Below, one piece after another: positions 46,917 to 54,371 of a stretch of DNA of 64,000 bases. This DNA is from Saccharibacillus qingshengii. Lineage in GTDB: Bacteria; Bacillota; Bacilli; Paenibacillales; Paenibacillaceae. Below the pieces are notes generated by a model, which ran no database searches, was not told the origin of the DNA, and worked only from the letters and a program-made list of their open reading frames with translations. The stretch spans positions 1 through 64,000 of the forward strand of contig NZ_JAAZWC010000025.1 of assembly GCF_013185195.1 (NCBI RefSeq). The letters run 5' to 3'. The position numbers and the translations under genes were made by a program. Position 1 is the stretch's first letter. Every line of letters begins with the position of its first letter.

Positions 46917-47708
46917 ATGGTTATACGCGAAACCGAAGAAGCATTCGTACTTGTCCAGCAGCACGACCACGCGGAGTTGTCGGGGGAAGCCGCCGCCCGC
47001 TTTGCGGACCGCTTCTATATGATGGAACGGGTGGAAGAATCGCCGGACATGCCGGAAGTGACCAAGGAGGCGATCGTGCTTGGCGTGACGGAACACGACC
47101 GGGGCTGGATTCGTCCCGACGATACGCCAGTCTGGGACGATCACCTGCACGCGCCGTGTTCGTTCAACGAATATCCGATGCTGCCCAAGATCGTCTTTTA
47201 CCGGATGGGCGTCGACGAACTGGAAGAGAAACATCCGTACGCCGCGCTGCTGAGCAGTATGTACTACAGCGTGTTCGAGGATATCCAGACGTCGGAACGG
47301 GAAGACTGCCTGGCGTTCGTGCACCATGAAGAAGAACGGCAGCAGCGGCTCAGCGCCAAATACAGCGGCGTGCAGCAGGAGACGCTGCTGCTGCACCGCC
47401 AGATCCTGCAGACCTGCGACGGCATCTCGCTCTATGTCTGCCTGAACGCGCCGGGCATCGCTAAGGAAGACGAGCATCCGTGGTTCAAAGACGGCGTGCC
47501 GGGCTCCGAACCGTTCGGCGGCGGCGGGCTGCTTCAGCTGAACTGGCAGGATGAGTCCACGGTCAAGTCCGAGCCTTCGCCGTTCGACGGCCCGTTCAGC
47601 GCCAAGCTGCGCGAGAAGCATGTGCCGAAAGCGCGTATCCGCGAAGTCGGGATCGCGCAGGCATACGAAGAAGCGGCGTGGAGCGAGCGGGAGATTCGGT
47701 TCGTGTAA
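46917..47708 (+). CDS. DUF3891 family protein
   Basis: 263 residues, cytosolic. The pattern VLVQQHDHAELSGEAAARFA at the N-terminus, VTEHDRGWIRPD, FNEYPMLPKIVFYRMGVDELE and FVHHEEERQQRL match DUF3891. The family has conserved His and Asp residues that could bind a metal as in HD-type hydrolases, but no activity is known to me. The ATG at 46917 follows GGGGGA; another at 46902 is in frame. It is a single gene that ends at a strong terminator shared with the WYL regulator pair. Confidence 0.87.
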   Translation: MVIRETEEAFVLVQQHDHAELSGEAAARFADRFYMMERVEESPDMPEVTKEAIVLGVTEHDRGWIRPDDTPVWDDHLHAPCSFNEYPMLPKIVFYRMGVDELEEKHPYAALLSSMYYSVFEDIQTSEREDCLAFVHHEEERQQRLSAKYSGVQQETLLLHRQILQTCDGISLYVCLNAPGIAKEDEHPWFKDGVPGSEPFGGGGLLQLNWQDESTVKSEPSPFDGPFSAKLREKHVPKARIREVGIAQAYEEAAWSEREIRFV

Positions 47709-47744
47709 CGACTGTAGCTCGCGTGTTTTCATTTTTTCAAAAGC

Positions 47745-47790
47745 AAAAGGACGATCCCGCCTCTTAACCGGCGTGGGATCGTCCTTTTTT
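47745..47790. terminator. Bidirectional terminator between DUF3891 and WYL genes
   Basis: A perfect 14-bp stem AAAAGGACGATCCC/GGGATCGTCCTTTT is bounded by A and T runs. The loop is 16 nt. The genes on each side converge on it. Confidence 0.9.
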
Positions 47791-47799
47791 ATACCGATT

Positions 47800-48681
47800 T
47801 CATACCGTAAGATTCCCGCCCGCGGCCGGCAAGGACGCCTGCGTCTTCCTATCGGTTTCGTCGACTTGCGCCGACTCTTTCTCTATCCCGTACAGCGCCA
47901 GCGCCTTCCTCGCCGTTTCCCGCATCCGCCATTTCAGGTAATCGCCTTCGATCACGCGGACCCTTTTGCCGAGAAAACGCAGTTTGGTCAGGACGTACTG
48001 GCTCTCGCTGCCCGTGAAGCTGAGGTGTATCCGGTAGATCTGGTCGCTTTCGTCGAACTCGACGCGCTTGTCGAAGCAGGAGAAAGCGTGCAGAATCCGC
48101 GTCAATTCCCCGTTGAACATCTTGATGACTTCCACGCTTGCTTCGTGGCGCGGGGCTTCGAGCAGCCCTGCCGCACGCGCGGACATCTCTTCGTAGCGGC
48201 CTCGGGACATCCGGGCTTCTTCGACCGAGACGATATGGCACAGCCGCGTGTTCATGGGCGAGCGGGTAGCGGAATTGTACCAGAGCAGATACCATTCGCG
48301 CTTGACCATCGAATACTCCAGCTTGCAAGGCAGGCCGGGTTGGGACGGATTGAGCTTGCCTTTTTTGGTCATGCACTGAATGGTCATGCCCTGCCGATTA
48401 CGCAGGATACGGCGGATCGGAGCCAGCAGGGGATGCACGGTCTGCGTTTCGGCGTTGCCCGCTTTTTCCTCGAGTCCGTCCAGCAGATCCGGCATTTCGT
48501 CATCCAGCGTGCATTCCTGCAGTTTGGCAATCGTACGTTCTTCCAGCGCTTCGGACGCCGCCGGATGATCCAGCATCGATTTGAGCCAGGACCGTTCCTG
48601 CGACGTGAGCGTGTAGACGCCTGTTTCCTCGAGCCGGGACGACAGCTGATAGCTGAAGATTTTCTCAAACGGATGCGTCAT
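47800..48681 (-). CDS. WYL-domain protein, second of a tandem pair
   Basis: About 293 residues, starting at an ATG 17 bases inside the end of the upstream WYL gene, so the two are translationally coupled. No clear helix-turn-helix is seen in the first 80 residues, unlike its partner. The WYL core (about 110-200) has KREWYLLWYNSATRSPMNT and LCHIVSVEEARMS; the C-terminal part (about 210-280) is WCX-like, with KLRFLGKRVRVIEGDYLKW. WYL domains bind nucleic acid or nucleotide ligands and control defence and RNA or DNA repair genes in many bacteria. A heteromeric regulator with the partner is plausible. Divergent from the Ro60-RtcB operon, which is a likely target. Confidence 0.88.
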   Translation of the reverse strand: MTHPFEKIFSYQLSSRLEETGVYTLTSQERSWLKSMLDHPAASEALEERTIAKLQECTLDDEMPDLLDGLEEKAGNAETQTVHPLLAPIRRILRNRQGMTIQCMTKKGKLNPSQPGLPCKLEYSMVKREWYLLWYNSATRSPMNTRLCHIVSVEEARMSRGRYEEMSARAAGLLEAPRHEASVEVIKMFNGELTRILHAFSCFDKRVEFDESDQIYRIHLSFTGSESQYVLTKLRFLGKRVRVIEGDYLKWRMRETARKALALYGIEKESAQVDETDRKTQASLPAAGGNLTV

Positions 48682-49963
48682 AGTAGGCCTCGATCTCCTT
48701 CCATTCGTCGATAAACGACTGTCTGAGTTCCGCCGGTTCCAGCACTTCGCAGCTTGAGCCGAATCCCCGCAGCCACGGACGGATCTCGGTGACGCCGTTG
48801 ACTTCGATCTCGTATACGAACGAATTCTCGTCGGCTTCCACGATCTGTCCCCATTGGCCCTGCATGCGCACGCGTTCTTCGATAAAGTCCGCCTGTTCGC
48901 GGCCCGGCCGGTAGAATCTCGCACGCACGGTGACGGGTTCGCCGGTATCGATCAGCCAACTGCGGCGCAGGCGTTCGTCGAGATTGGCTTTTTTGAGCGC
49001 GAAGTAGGCTTCCGGCACTTCCTGTTCTTCTTCGATCTCGATCATGCCTTCCATACGGAACTTGACGACCCGCCCTTTGGAGGCCGCGCCGATCAGATAC
49101 CATCTGCCGTATTGGTGGTCGTAGACGACTTTGAGCGGCAGGGTGCTCTCGCGCCGGACTTCGGTTTCGCGGCCGAACAGAGGGTTGGTGTCTTTGGCGG
49201 CGTAGCTTTTGCGGTTTTTGGGCGAAAAATACTGGAACGAGATACGACGGCGCAGATGGATCATCCGCAGCAGCGTATACAGATGGGCTTCGTCCAGAAT
49301 CCGCGCGTCATAATGATATTTGTACGAAAAAGGCTCCAGCAGTCCATCGTCCCATTCTTCCGCAGGCACCACGGACTTGAGCGCTTTTTTCAGGTTGTCG
49401 CGTAGCAGATAACCCTGAACCGACGGGATCTGCGTGTTCGCCATGATATCGACGAATTCGTACAGGTCGATCAGTTCTTTTGGCGACAGGCAGTCGGTCA
49501 GTTCGTTGTTGAGGATGTAGCGATAAGGCCGGCCGCCCGGCTCGCGCCGCACGACGCCGATCTCTTCGAGATAGCGCAGATCGGAGCGGATCGTTTTCTC
49601 ATCCGGCATGGCCGCGTCGACCGGAAGCTGCTCGCAGCAGGCGTCGAGCAGTTCGGCCGCGGTCTGCGGCTGGCCTCTGAGCGCCGTCAGCAGGAGCGGC
49701 AGGCGGCGGCTCTCGGATTCCTTCATCGACTTGGCACGGTATAGGAACAGCAGCACCGGCTCGGCCGAGTCGGCATATCCGTAGCGGAACAGATCCGCAA
49801 AGTCCGCGTCCCCGCTGATCTCGCGCAGGCGGCGCACCGTCTTGTCGAAAGTATGTACGGAAATGCCCAGACGTCCCGCGAACTGCTGCCGGTCGTACCC
49901 GCCTCCGCTCAGCGCCAGCAGGCGCAGGAACTGGATTTCTTTGTCGAAACTTTCTTTGGCCAT
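48665..49963 (-). CDS. HTH and WYL-domain transcriptional regulator
   Basis: 432 residues. The N-terminal helix-turn-helix (about 10-60) has RQQFAGRLGISVHTFDKTVRRL. A second winged-helix-like part around 80-150 has DEKTIRSDLRYLEEIGVV. The WYL domain (about 215-310) contains YGRWYLIGAASKGRVVKFRM and the C-terminal WCX-like region follows. It overlaps the next WYL gene by 17 bases. The nearest plus-strand genes behind it are the Y-like RNA and the Ro60-RtcB operon. RtcR controls rtcBA in Proteobacteria; no RtcR is present here, so this WYL pair may take its place. That is inference. Confidence 0.9.
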   Translation of the reverse strand: MAKESFDKEIQFLRLLALSGGGYDRQQFAGRLGISVHTFDKTVRRLREISGDADFADLFRYGYADSAEPVLLFLYRAKSMKESESRRLPLLLTALRGQPQTAAELLDACCEQLPVDAAMPDEKTIRSDLRYLEEIGVVRREPGGRPYRYILNNELTDCLSPKELIDLYEFVDIMANTQIPSVQGYLLRDNLKKALKSVVPAEEWDDGLLEPFSYKYHYDARILDEAHLYTLLRMIHLRRRISFQYFSPKNRKSYAAKDTNPLFGRETEVRRESTLPLKVVYDHQYGRWYLIGAASKGRVVKFRMEGMIEIEEEQEVPEAYFALKKANLDERLRRSWLIDTGEPVTVRARFYRPGREQADFIEERVRMQGQWGQIVEADENSFVYEIEVNGVTEIRPWLRGFGSSCEVLEPAELRQSFIDEWKEIEAYYDASV

Positions 49964-50069
49964 GGGACGTTCCTCGCTTTCTCGCTCCGATGATCGGGAT
50001 CCGTTTGTCTGTTTTCATTGTAAAGGAATCGGAGCATGTATGTAAAAAACCGAAGGTTCTCTCGTAGAC

Positions 50070-50735
50070 TCATTTTAAGCGGAAAAGAGAGCGGACGGAC
50101 AGGGCGGAAGTATGGCGATCGCGGTATCGCCTGGCATACTTCGCGCCTTGGCGGGAGCATGGCGATCGGGATATCGCCTGGCATACTTCGCGCCTTGGCG
50201 GGAGCATGGCGATCGGGATATCGCCTGGTATACTTCGCGCCTTGGCGGGAGCATGGCGATCGGGGTATCGCCTGATATACTTCGCGCCACCGTCGCAGCC
50301 GGCGAGGTACTTCGCGGAGCAGGTATGCTCGATGCCTTCGGCATTCCGCAGAACTGCACGAACACCGGCACCGTCCTGCTCGAACCCGGCAAGTTCGGTC
50401 GTATATTCGACCGCCACGCCAAGCTCCGCGAGGCGGTCGGCCAGCAGACGTTCGTGGCGGCCCTTGAACGCAATATGCCCGCGGCGCCTGCCGTTGGCCC
50501 GGAAGTTGAATCCCGGCGCAGCATATCCGTGCTTGAGCGCCGCTTCGACCAGATCAAGCTGACGGTAGAGTTCGAGCGTGCGGGCCTGCACGGCAAGCGC
50601 GCGCGAAGTGATGCCGGGTTCGGTTCTTTTGTCGACAATGCGTACGCGGATCTGCTGCTTCGTCAGCCAGAGCGCCAATACCAGCCCTGTCGGGCCGGCT
50701 CCGCAGATCAAGACTTCGGGATCGGATGTCGGCAT
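50070..50735 (-). pseudogene. Truncated FAD-dependent monooxygenase fused to a tandem repeat
   Basis: The first 150 residues are a normal PheA/TfdB-type flavin monooxygenase N-terminus: ILICGAGPTGLVLALWL-like FAD motif (CGAGPTGLVLALWL), DKRTEPGITSRALAVQARTL, and AKYLAGCDGG, where the usual DG motif begins. There the homology stops, and the frame runs into four copies of a 47-bp tandem repeat read in shifting frames (ending VRSLFRLK). The other two thirds of the enzyme, about 350 residues, are missing. The start has AAAGGAAG before it. The protein could hardly be active. The breakpoint lies at about 50285. Confidence 0.75.
50110..50288. repeat. Tandem repeat, 47-bp unit, about 3.8 copies
   Basis: The unit begins ATGGCGATCGGGATATCGCC and recurs at 50112, 50159, 50206 and 50253, exactly 47 bases apart, with only a few substitutions; the last copy is cut off. 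Each unit holds GGCGAT/ATCGCC around six bases and CGCC-TT-GGCG. 47 is not a multiple of three, so the frame rotates through the copies. It lies exactly at the break in the flavoprotein gene. There are no unique spacers, so it is not a CRISPR array. Confidence 0.9.
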
Positions 50736-50828
50736 GGATCGATTGAGCTTCCTTTGTACAACTTGTATGAAGGGGGAAGAGGGAGCGTAACCTTACCTTT
50801 AGGGGTTGACAATGGATTACCCGGTTTG

Positions 50829-50875
50829 GGGCGCGAAGTCTAATAGACGATTCTATGATCGTCATACTTGCGCCC
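50829..50875 (+). other. Long leader hairpin before the Y-like RNA
   Basis: GGGCGC (50829-50834) pairs with GCGCCC (50870-50875), AAGT with ACTT, and GACGAT (50846-50851) with ATCGTC (50858-50863), with a bulged G and an asymmetric internal loop. It looks like a second small folded RNA or a leader element of the RNA-repair operon. No T run follows, so it is not a simple terminator. Confidence 0.5.
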
Positions 50876-50947
50876 TGTTCCCGTTTCGCTCCCCACGCGA
50901 AGATAAACGCAGGCCAGGGACGACGGCATTCGCCGCAGTCCCGGATC

Positions 50948-51081
50948 GTCCGAGGCGCTTGGAAGGGTTACTTCGACTTCTAATCGTGCAGGCGCCGGTT
51001 CGAATCCGGCTTCCGTCATCACGCGGCGGAATAGCTCAGGGGATAGAGCGGCAAACTTACCTTTCCTCCTTTTCCTCGGAC
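50948..51081 (+). ncRNA. yrlA: YrlA-type Y RNA with a circularly permuted tRNA-like module
   Basis: Read 5' to 3': a T-arm (GCCGG-TTCGAAT-CCGGC, 50994-51010), then TTCCGTC, a 7-nt loop, and GGCGGAA (51025-51031). The last two pair at 7 of 7 positions (one G-U) as a capped acceptor stem. TA and a D-arm (GCTC-AGGGGATA-GAGC, 51034-51049) follow. The order is T, acceptor, D, that of a permuted tRNA. Outside it GGAAGGGTTA (50961-50970) pairs with TTACCTTTCC (51057-51066, one mismatch, one G-U), and GTCCGAGG (50948-50955) pairs perfectly with CCTCGGAC (51074-51081), giving the closing Y stem. Bacterial Y RNAs with tRNA-like domains are known to be encoded near Ro60; rsr follows here. True ends may lie further out. 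Confidence 0.85.
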
Positions 51082-51110
51082 ATGCTTGCAAGACCTGGAC
51101 ACGAATCGCC

Positions 51111-51188
51111 GGCGAGGCGCGGGAGAGGGATCCTTCGACAACCTCGGTAAAAAAACGGCAGCGGGCGGGTTCGAGCCCCGCCATCGCC
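51111..51188 (+). ncRNA. Second tRNA-like piece: T-arm and partial acceptor
   Basis: A canonical T-arm GCGGG-TTCGAGC-CCCGC (51165-51181) is followed by CATCGCC, which can pair at six of seven positions with GGCGAGG at 51111. The span is 78 nt, tRNA-sized. No acceptable D-arm or anticodon arm is visible, so it is not a working tRNA. TTCTCCGTTTTTT follows, which could end the RNA. It may be a second Y-family RNA or a decayed copy. Confidence 0.45.
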
Positions 51189-51371
51189 TTCTCCGTTTTT
51201 TCTTCGCCGGCTTATCGTGCCAGCTTGTCGTAAGTATCCGACATGCCGTATTCGACAGCTTCATAGAAGTACCGCTTGGACGCAGGAAGTCCAACTGCGA
51301 TTCTCCGGTCAAAGGACTGGACGGTCGGCGTGCAAGCGGCACCGCATCCCTACAAACAAGGAGGAACTCCC

Positions 51372-52901
51372 ATGAGCCGCGCCGTTCAACGGTTTACCGA
51401 ATCCCTTTATAATACGGAAGGATACCGGGCCCATCACCGCAGTGTCGAAGACGAATATCTGCAGATGCTGCTGACCAACACGCTTGGCCATACGTTCTAT
51501 GCCGATGCCCACGATCTGCTGACGCAGGCGGCGGAAACGCACGAAGCCATGATCGAACTGAATCCGGAATTTATGGCCAAAGCGCTTGGATTCGCCCGTC
51601 AAAAAGGCTTTATGCGGCTGCAGCCGATCTACGGCTTGGCGGTGCTGTCCAAAGCGCGTCCCGATCTGTTCGTCCAGGTGTTCAAGCACGTGATTCTGAT
51701 CCCGCCGGATCTGATGGATTTTCTGACGATTCTCAAAGGCATGGGCCGCGGCCAGGGAGGCCGGGCGGTCAAACGCCAGGTCGCGCTGTTCCTGCGGCAG
51801 ACCTCGGAATACTGGGCGATCAAATACGGCGGCCGGGGCCGGGGATACAACCTCGGCGATGCGATCGCGACGGCGCATCCGATTCCGGCCGACGAGCGCC
51901 AGCAGGCCCTGTTCCGTTATCTGCGGGGACACGAGACGACGCTTGCGGACCTGCCGCAGATCGCGGCCGTCCAGCAGCTCAAGAAAGCGGGCAAAGACAA
52001 AGAACGCATCCGTCTGATCCGTGAAGGCAAGCTGCCCTACGAGACGGTGACGGGCGCGGTCACGGCGAACAAAAAGATCTGGGAAGCGCTGCTGTATCAG
52101 ATGCCGACATTTGCGCTGCTGCGCCATCTGAACATGCTGGACCGCGAAGGGCTGCTGGAGCATCCCCAGCATCTGCGTTACGTAGTCGAACGGTTGAACG
52201 ACGCCGAGGCGCTGCGCAAATCGAAGATTCTGCCGCTGCGTTTTGCGACCGCCTACGGCCAGGTCAAGCATCCGGTCGTCAAGGAAGCGCTGGCCCAGGC
52301 CGTCGATCTGACTTTTCAAAGTTTGCCGAAGCTGCCGGGCCGTACGGCGATCCTGCTCGATATTTCGGGTTCGATGGACGGCGAGTATCTGCGGACGGGT
52401 TCCGTATTTGCGCTGGCGCTGTACAAAAAGACCGGTGGGAATTCCGTTTTTCTGACTTTCGATCATGAGGTGCACGATCCGCAGCCTTCGCGAAACGCAT
52501 CCATTATGCTCCAGGCGTCGCGGATTCGGGCCCGTGGAGGCACGGATACCGGAGCGCCGATGCGGCGTCTGGCCGAGCTGCAGGAGAACGTCGACCAGAT
52601 CATCATCATCACGGATGAACAGCAGAACGAAGGCAGTCCTTTTTATACGGAGCTTCAGCGCTACCGGGCCAAGATCAATCGCAAGGCAAGGGCGTTCGTG
52701 GTCGATCTGTCGCCTTACCGCGGAGCGATGGTGCCCAAGGAAGATCTGAACACGCATTATATTTACGGCTGGAGCGATCAGGTGCTGGCTTATATCTCGG
52801 CGGCGGCGCAGGGTTTCGATTCGATGAGCGCGCATGTATCCCGGATAGAACTGGACCGAATGCAGGGAGAAGAGAGCAAGCATATCGATCAACGCGGGTA
52901 A
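51372..52901 (+). CDS. rsr: Ro60 orthologue, TROVE and vWA domains (Rsr)
   Basis: A ring-shaped RNA-binding protein of 509 residues. The TROVE HEAT-repeat ring (about 10-320) includes RSVEDEYLQMLLTNTLGHTFY and GGRAVKRQVALFLRQTSEYWA in part (KRQVALFLRQ), and the vWA domain (about 335-500) has an intact MIDAS: AILLDISGSMDG, ARGGTDTGAP and IIIITDEQQNEG. Bacterial Ro60 binds Y RNAs and can link them to polynucleotide phosphorylase in structured-RNA decay. The ATG follows AAGGAGGAA; an upstream in-frame start at 51276 is unlikely. It lies straight behind the YrlA-type RNA and 79 bases before rtcB. Confidence 0.96.
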   Translation: MSRAVQRFTESLYNTEGYRAHHRSVEDEYLQMLLTNTLGHTFYADAHDLLTQAAETHEAMIELNPEFMAKALGFARQKGFMRLQPIYGLAVLSKARPDLFVQVFKHVILIPPDLMDFLTILKGMGRGQGGRAVKRQVALFLRQTSEYWAIKYGGRGRGYNLGDAIATAHPIPADERQQALFRYLRGHETTLADLPQIAAVQQLKKAGKDKERIRLIREGKLPYETVTGAVTANKKIWEALLYQMPTFALLRHLNMLDREGLLEHPQHLRYVVERLNDAEALRKSKILPLRFATAYGQVKHPVVKEALAQAVDLTFQSLPKLPGRTAILLDISGSMDGEYLRTGSVFALALYKKTGGNSVFLTFDHEVHDPQPSRNASIMLQASRIRARGGTDTGAPMRRLAELQENVDQIIIITDEQQNEGSPFYTELQRYRAKINRKARAFVVDLSPYRGAMVPKEDLNTHYIYGWSDQVLAYISAAAQGFDSMSAHVSRIELDRMQGEESKHIDQRG

Positions 52902-52980
52902 AATAGAAGAAAAGCGAATAACGGACCGAGCCGTGCAGAGCATACGGAGCGGCCGTTTGCAGGAGAAGGAGGCCGTCATC

Positions 52981-54207
52981 ATGAGTTACGAAACGATCGG
53001 AAAAGTACGGGTATGGGGCAAAGTGGACGAAGGTGCGCTCAAGCAGGCCCAGACGTGCGCCTACCACGGAGAGGTCGTGCAGACGCTGCTGATGGCCGAC
53101 CATCACAAAGGCTACAGCCAGCCGATCGGCGGCGTGGTTGCGTACGAGGGACAAATCTCGCCGAGCGGCGTCGGCTACGATATCGCCTGCGGCAACAAAG
53201 CGGTGCGGACCAACCTGATGGCAGCCGACATAAAAAAGAAGATGAAGCCCATCATGGACGAGATCGGGCGCCGTATCGAATTCGGGGTCGGACGCTCCAA
53301 CGCCAAGCCGGTGGATCACGAGCTGTTCGACGATCCGGATTGGTCGGTCTATCGGCAGATTAGCGGGAATGTGCATGACAAGCTCAAGAAGCTCGCGCGC
53401 GAGCAGCTCGGAACGGTCGGCAGCGGCAACCATTACGTCGACCTGTTCGAAGAACCGGAGACGGGCCGGCTGTGGGTCGGCAACCATTTCGGCAGCCGGG
53501 GCTTCGGCCACAAGACGGCGAGCGGGTTCCTGAATCTGGCGGCGGGCCGCGACTTTCTGGGCAAAGCGCCGGGCGAGAGCATGGATCAGCCGCCGGTGCT
53601 GCTCGATCTAAGCAGCGAGAACGGCGACCTATACTACCGCGCGATGAAGCTGGCCGGGCGTTATGCGTATGCGGGGCGCGATTACGTGATCGACCAGGTG
53701 CTCGGGATCTTGGGCGCGACGAGCGACTTCGAAGTGCATAACCATCACAATTTTGCCTGGAAAGAGCGGCATGAAGGCAAAGACTGCGTCGTCGTGCGCA
53801 AAGGGGCGACGCCTTCGGCTCCCGGGCAGCTTGGCTTTATCGGCGGCAGCATGGCGGATATTTCGGTGATCGTGCGAGGCAAAGACACGGCCGAGAACCG
53901 GGATTCTTTTTATAGTACGGTGCACGGAGCGGGCCGCGTCATGAGCCGAACCCAGGCTGCGGGCAAAATGAACTGGAAAACGCGCGTGCGCGTCGGCGGC
54001 GAGATTACGGAGGAGCGGATGATGAGCGCGGTCAAGCAGTTCGATGTGGAGCTGCGCGGAGGCGGAACGGACGAGAGTCCGTTCGTGTACCGCAAGCTGC
54101 GCGAAGTGCTGGACGCCCACTCCGAGACGATCGAGGTGCTGCACACGCTCAAGCCGATCGGCGTGGCGATGGCGGGTGCGAACGAGTACGATCCGTACAA
54201 GGATTAG
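52981..54207 (+). CDS. rtcB: RNA-splicing ligase RtcB
   Basis: A GTP and manganese-dependent ligase of 408 residues that joins 2',3'-cyclic phosphate or 3'-phosphate RNA ends to 5'-OH ends. It shows GVGYDIACGNKAV with the metal ligands Asp and Cys, GTVGSGNHYVDL, WVGNHFGSRGFGH, FEVHNHHNFAW, and the guanylylated His in TVHGAGRVMSR, all intact. The ATG is preceded by GGAGAAGGAGG. It follows rsr in the same orientation and precedes kptA. There is no RtcA cyclase in the window, and no archease, the usual co-factor in some lineages. Role: repair of RNAs cut by ribotoxins or stress nucleases. Confidence 0.96.
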   Translation: MSYETIGKVRVWGKVDEGALKQAQTCAYHGEVVQTLLMADHHKGYSQPIGGVVAYEGQISPSGVGYDIACGNKAVRTNLMAADIKKKMKPIMDEIGRRIEFGVGRSNAKPVDHELFDDPDWSVYRQISGNVHDKLKKLAREQLGTVGSGNHYVDLFEEPETGRLWVGNHFGSRGFGHKTASGFLNLAAGRDFLGKAPGESMDQPPVLLDLSSENGDLYYRAMKLAGRYAYAGRDYVIDQVLGILGATSDFEVHNHHNFAWKERHEGKDCVVVRKGATPSAPGQLGFIGGSMADISVIVRGKDTAENRDSFYSTVHGAGRVMSRTQAAGKMNWKTRVRVGGEITEERMMSAVKQFDVELRGGGTDESPFVYRKLREVLDAHSETIEVLHTLKPIGVAMAGANEYDPYKD

Positions 54208-54371
54208 ACATACCCCGAGTCCCGTTCCTGCGAACGGGGCTTTTGGGCATGGAAGAATAAGGGGAACTCAACGGTTCCAAGAGAGCAGGCAGGCCGACGG
54301 CCCGGAGATGAAGTAGAATAGGGAGCAGGAACCTGCCGATAAGACACTGCTGGAAAAGAGGAGAATCCAAG

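Noticed and set aside
50110-50288. CRISPR array
   Set aside because: The repeat unit is 47 bp with no variable spacers between units, and no cas genes are near. It is a plain tandem repeat.
50806-50846. Sigma-A promoter for the Y RNA built on TTGACA at 50806
   Set aside because: No -10 element at 16-19 bases; TAATAG is 29 bases away, too far. The TTGACA may still matter with an activator.
50971-51018. 3' half of a tRNA-Arg(UCU)
   Set aside because: CTTCTAA looks like an anticodon loop and a T-arm follows, but no 5' half lies upstream; the piece belongs to the permuted mimic. It may show its ancestry.
51025-51188. Ordinary tRNA gene with D-arm at 51034 and T-arm at 51165
   Set aside because: The arms are about 115 nt apart with no anticodon arm, and the acceptor pairs at only five of seven positions. 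The same D-arm and acceptor strand fit the upstream T-arm perfectly in permuted order.
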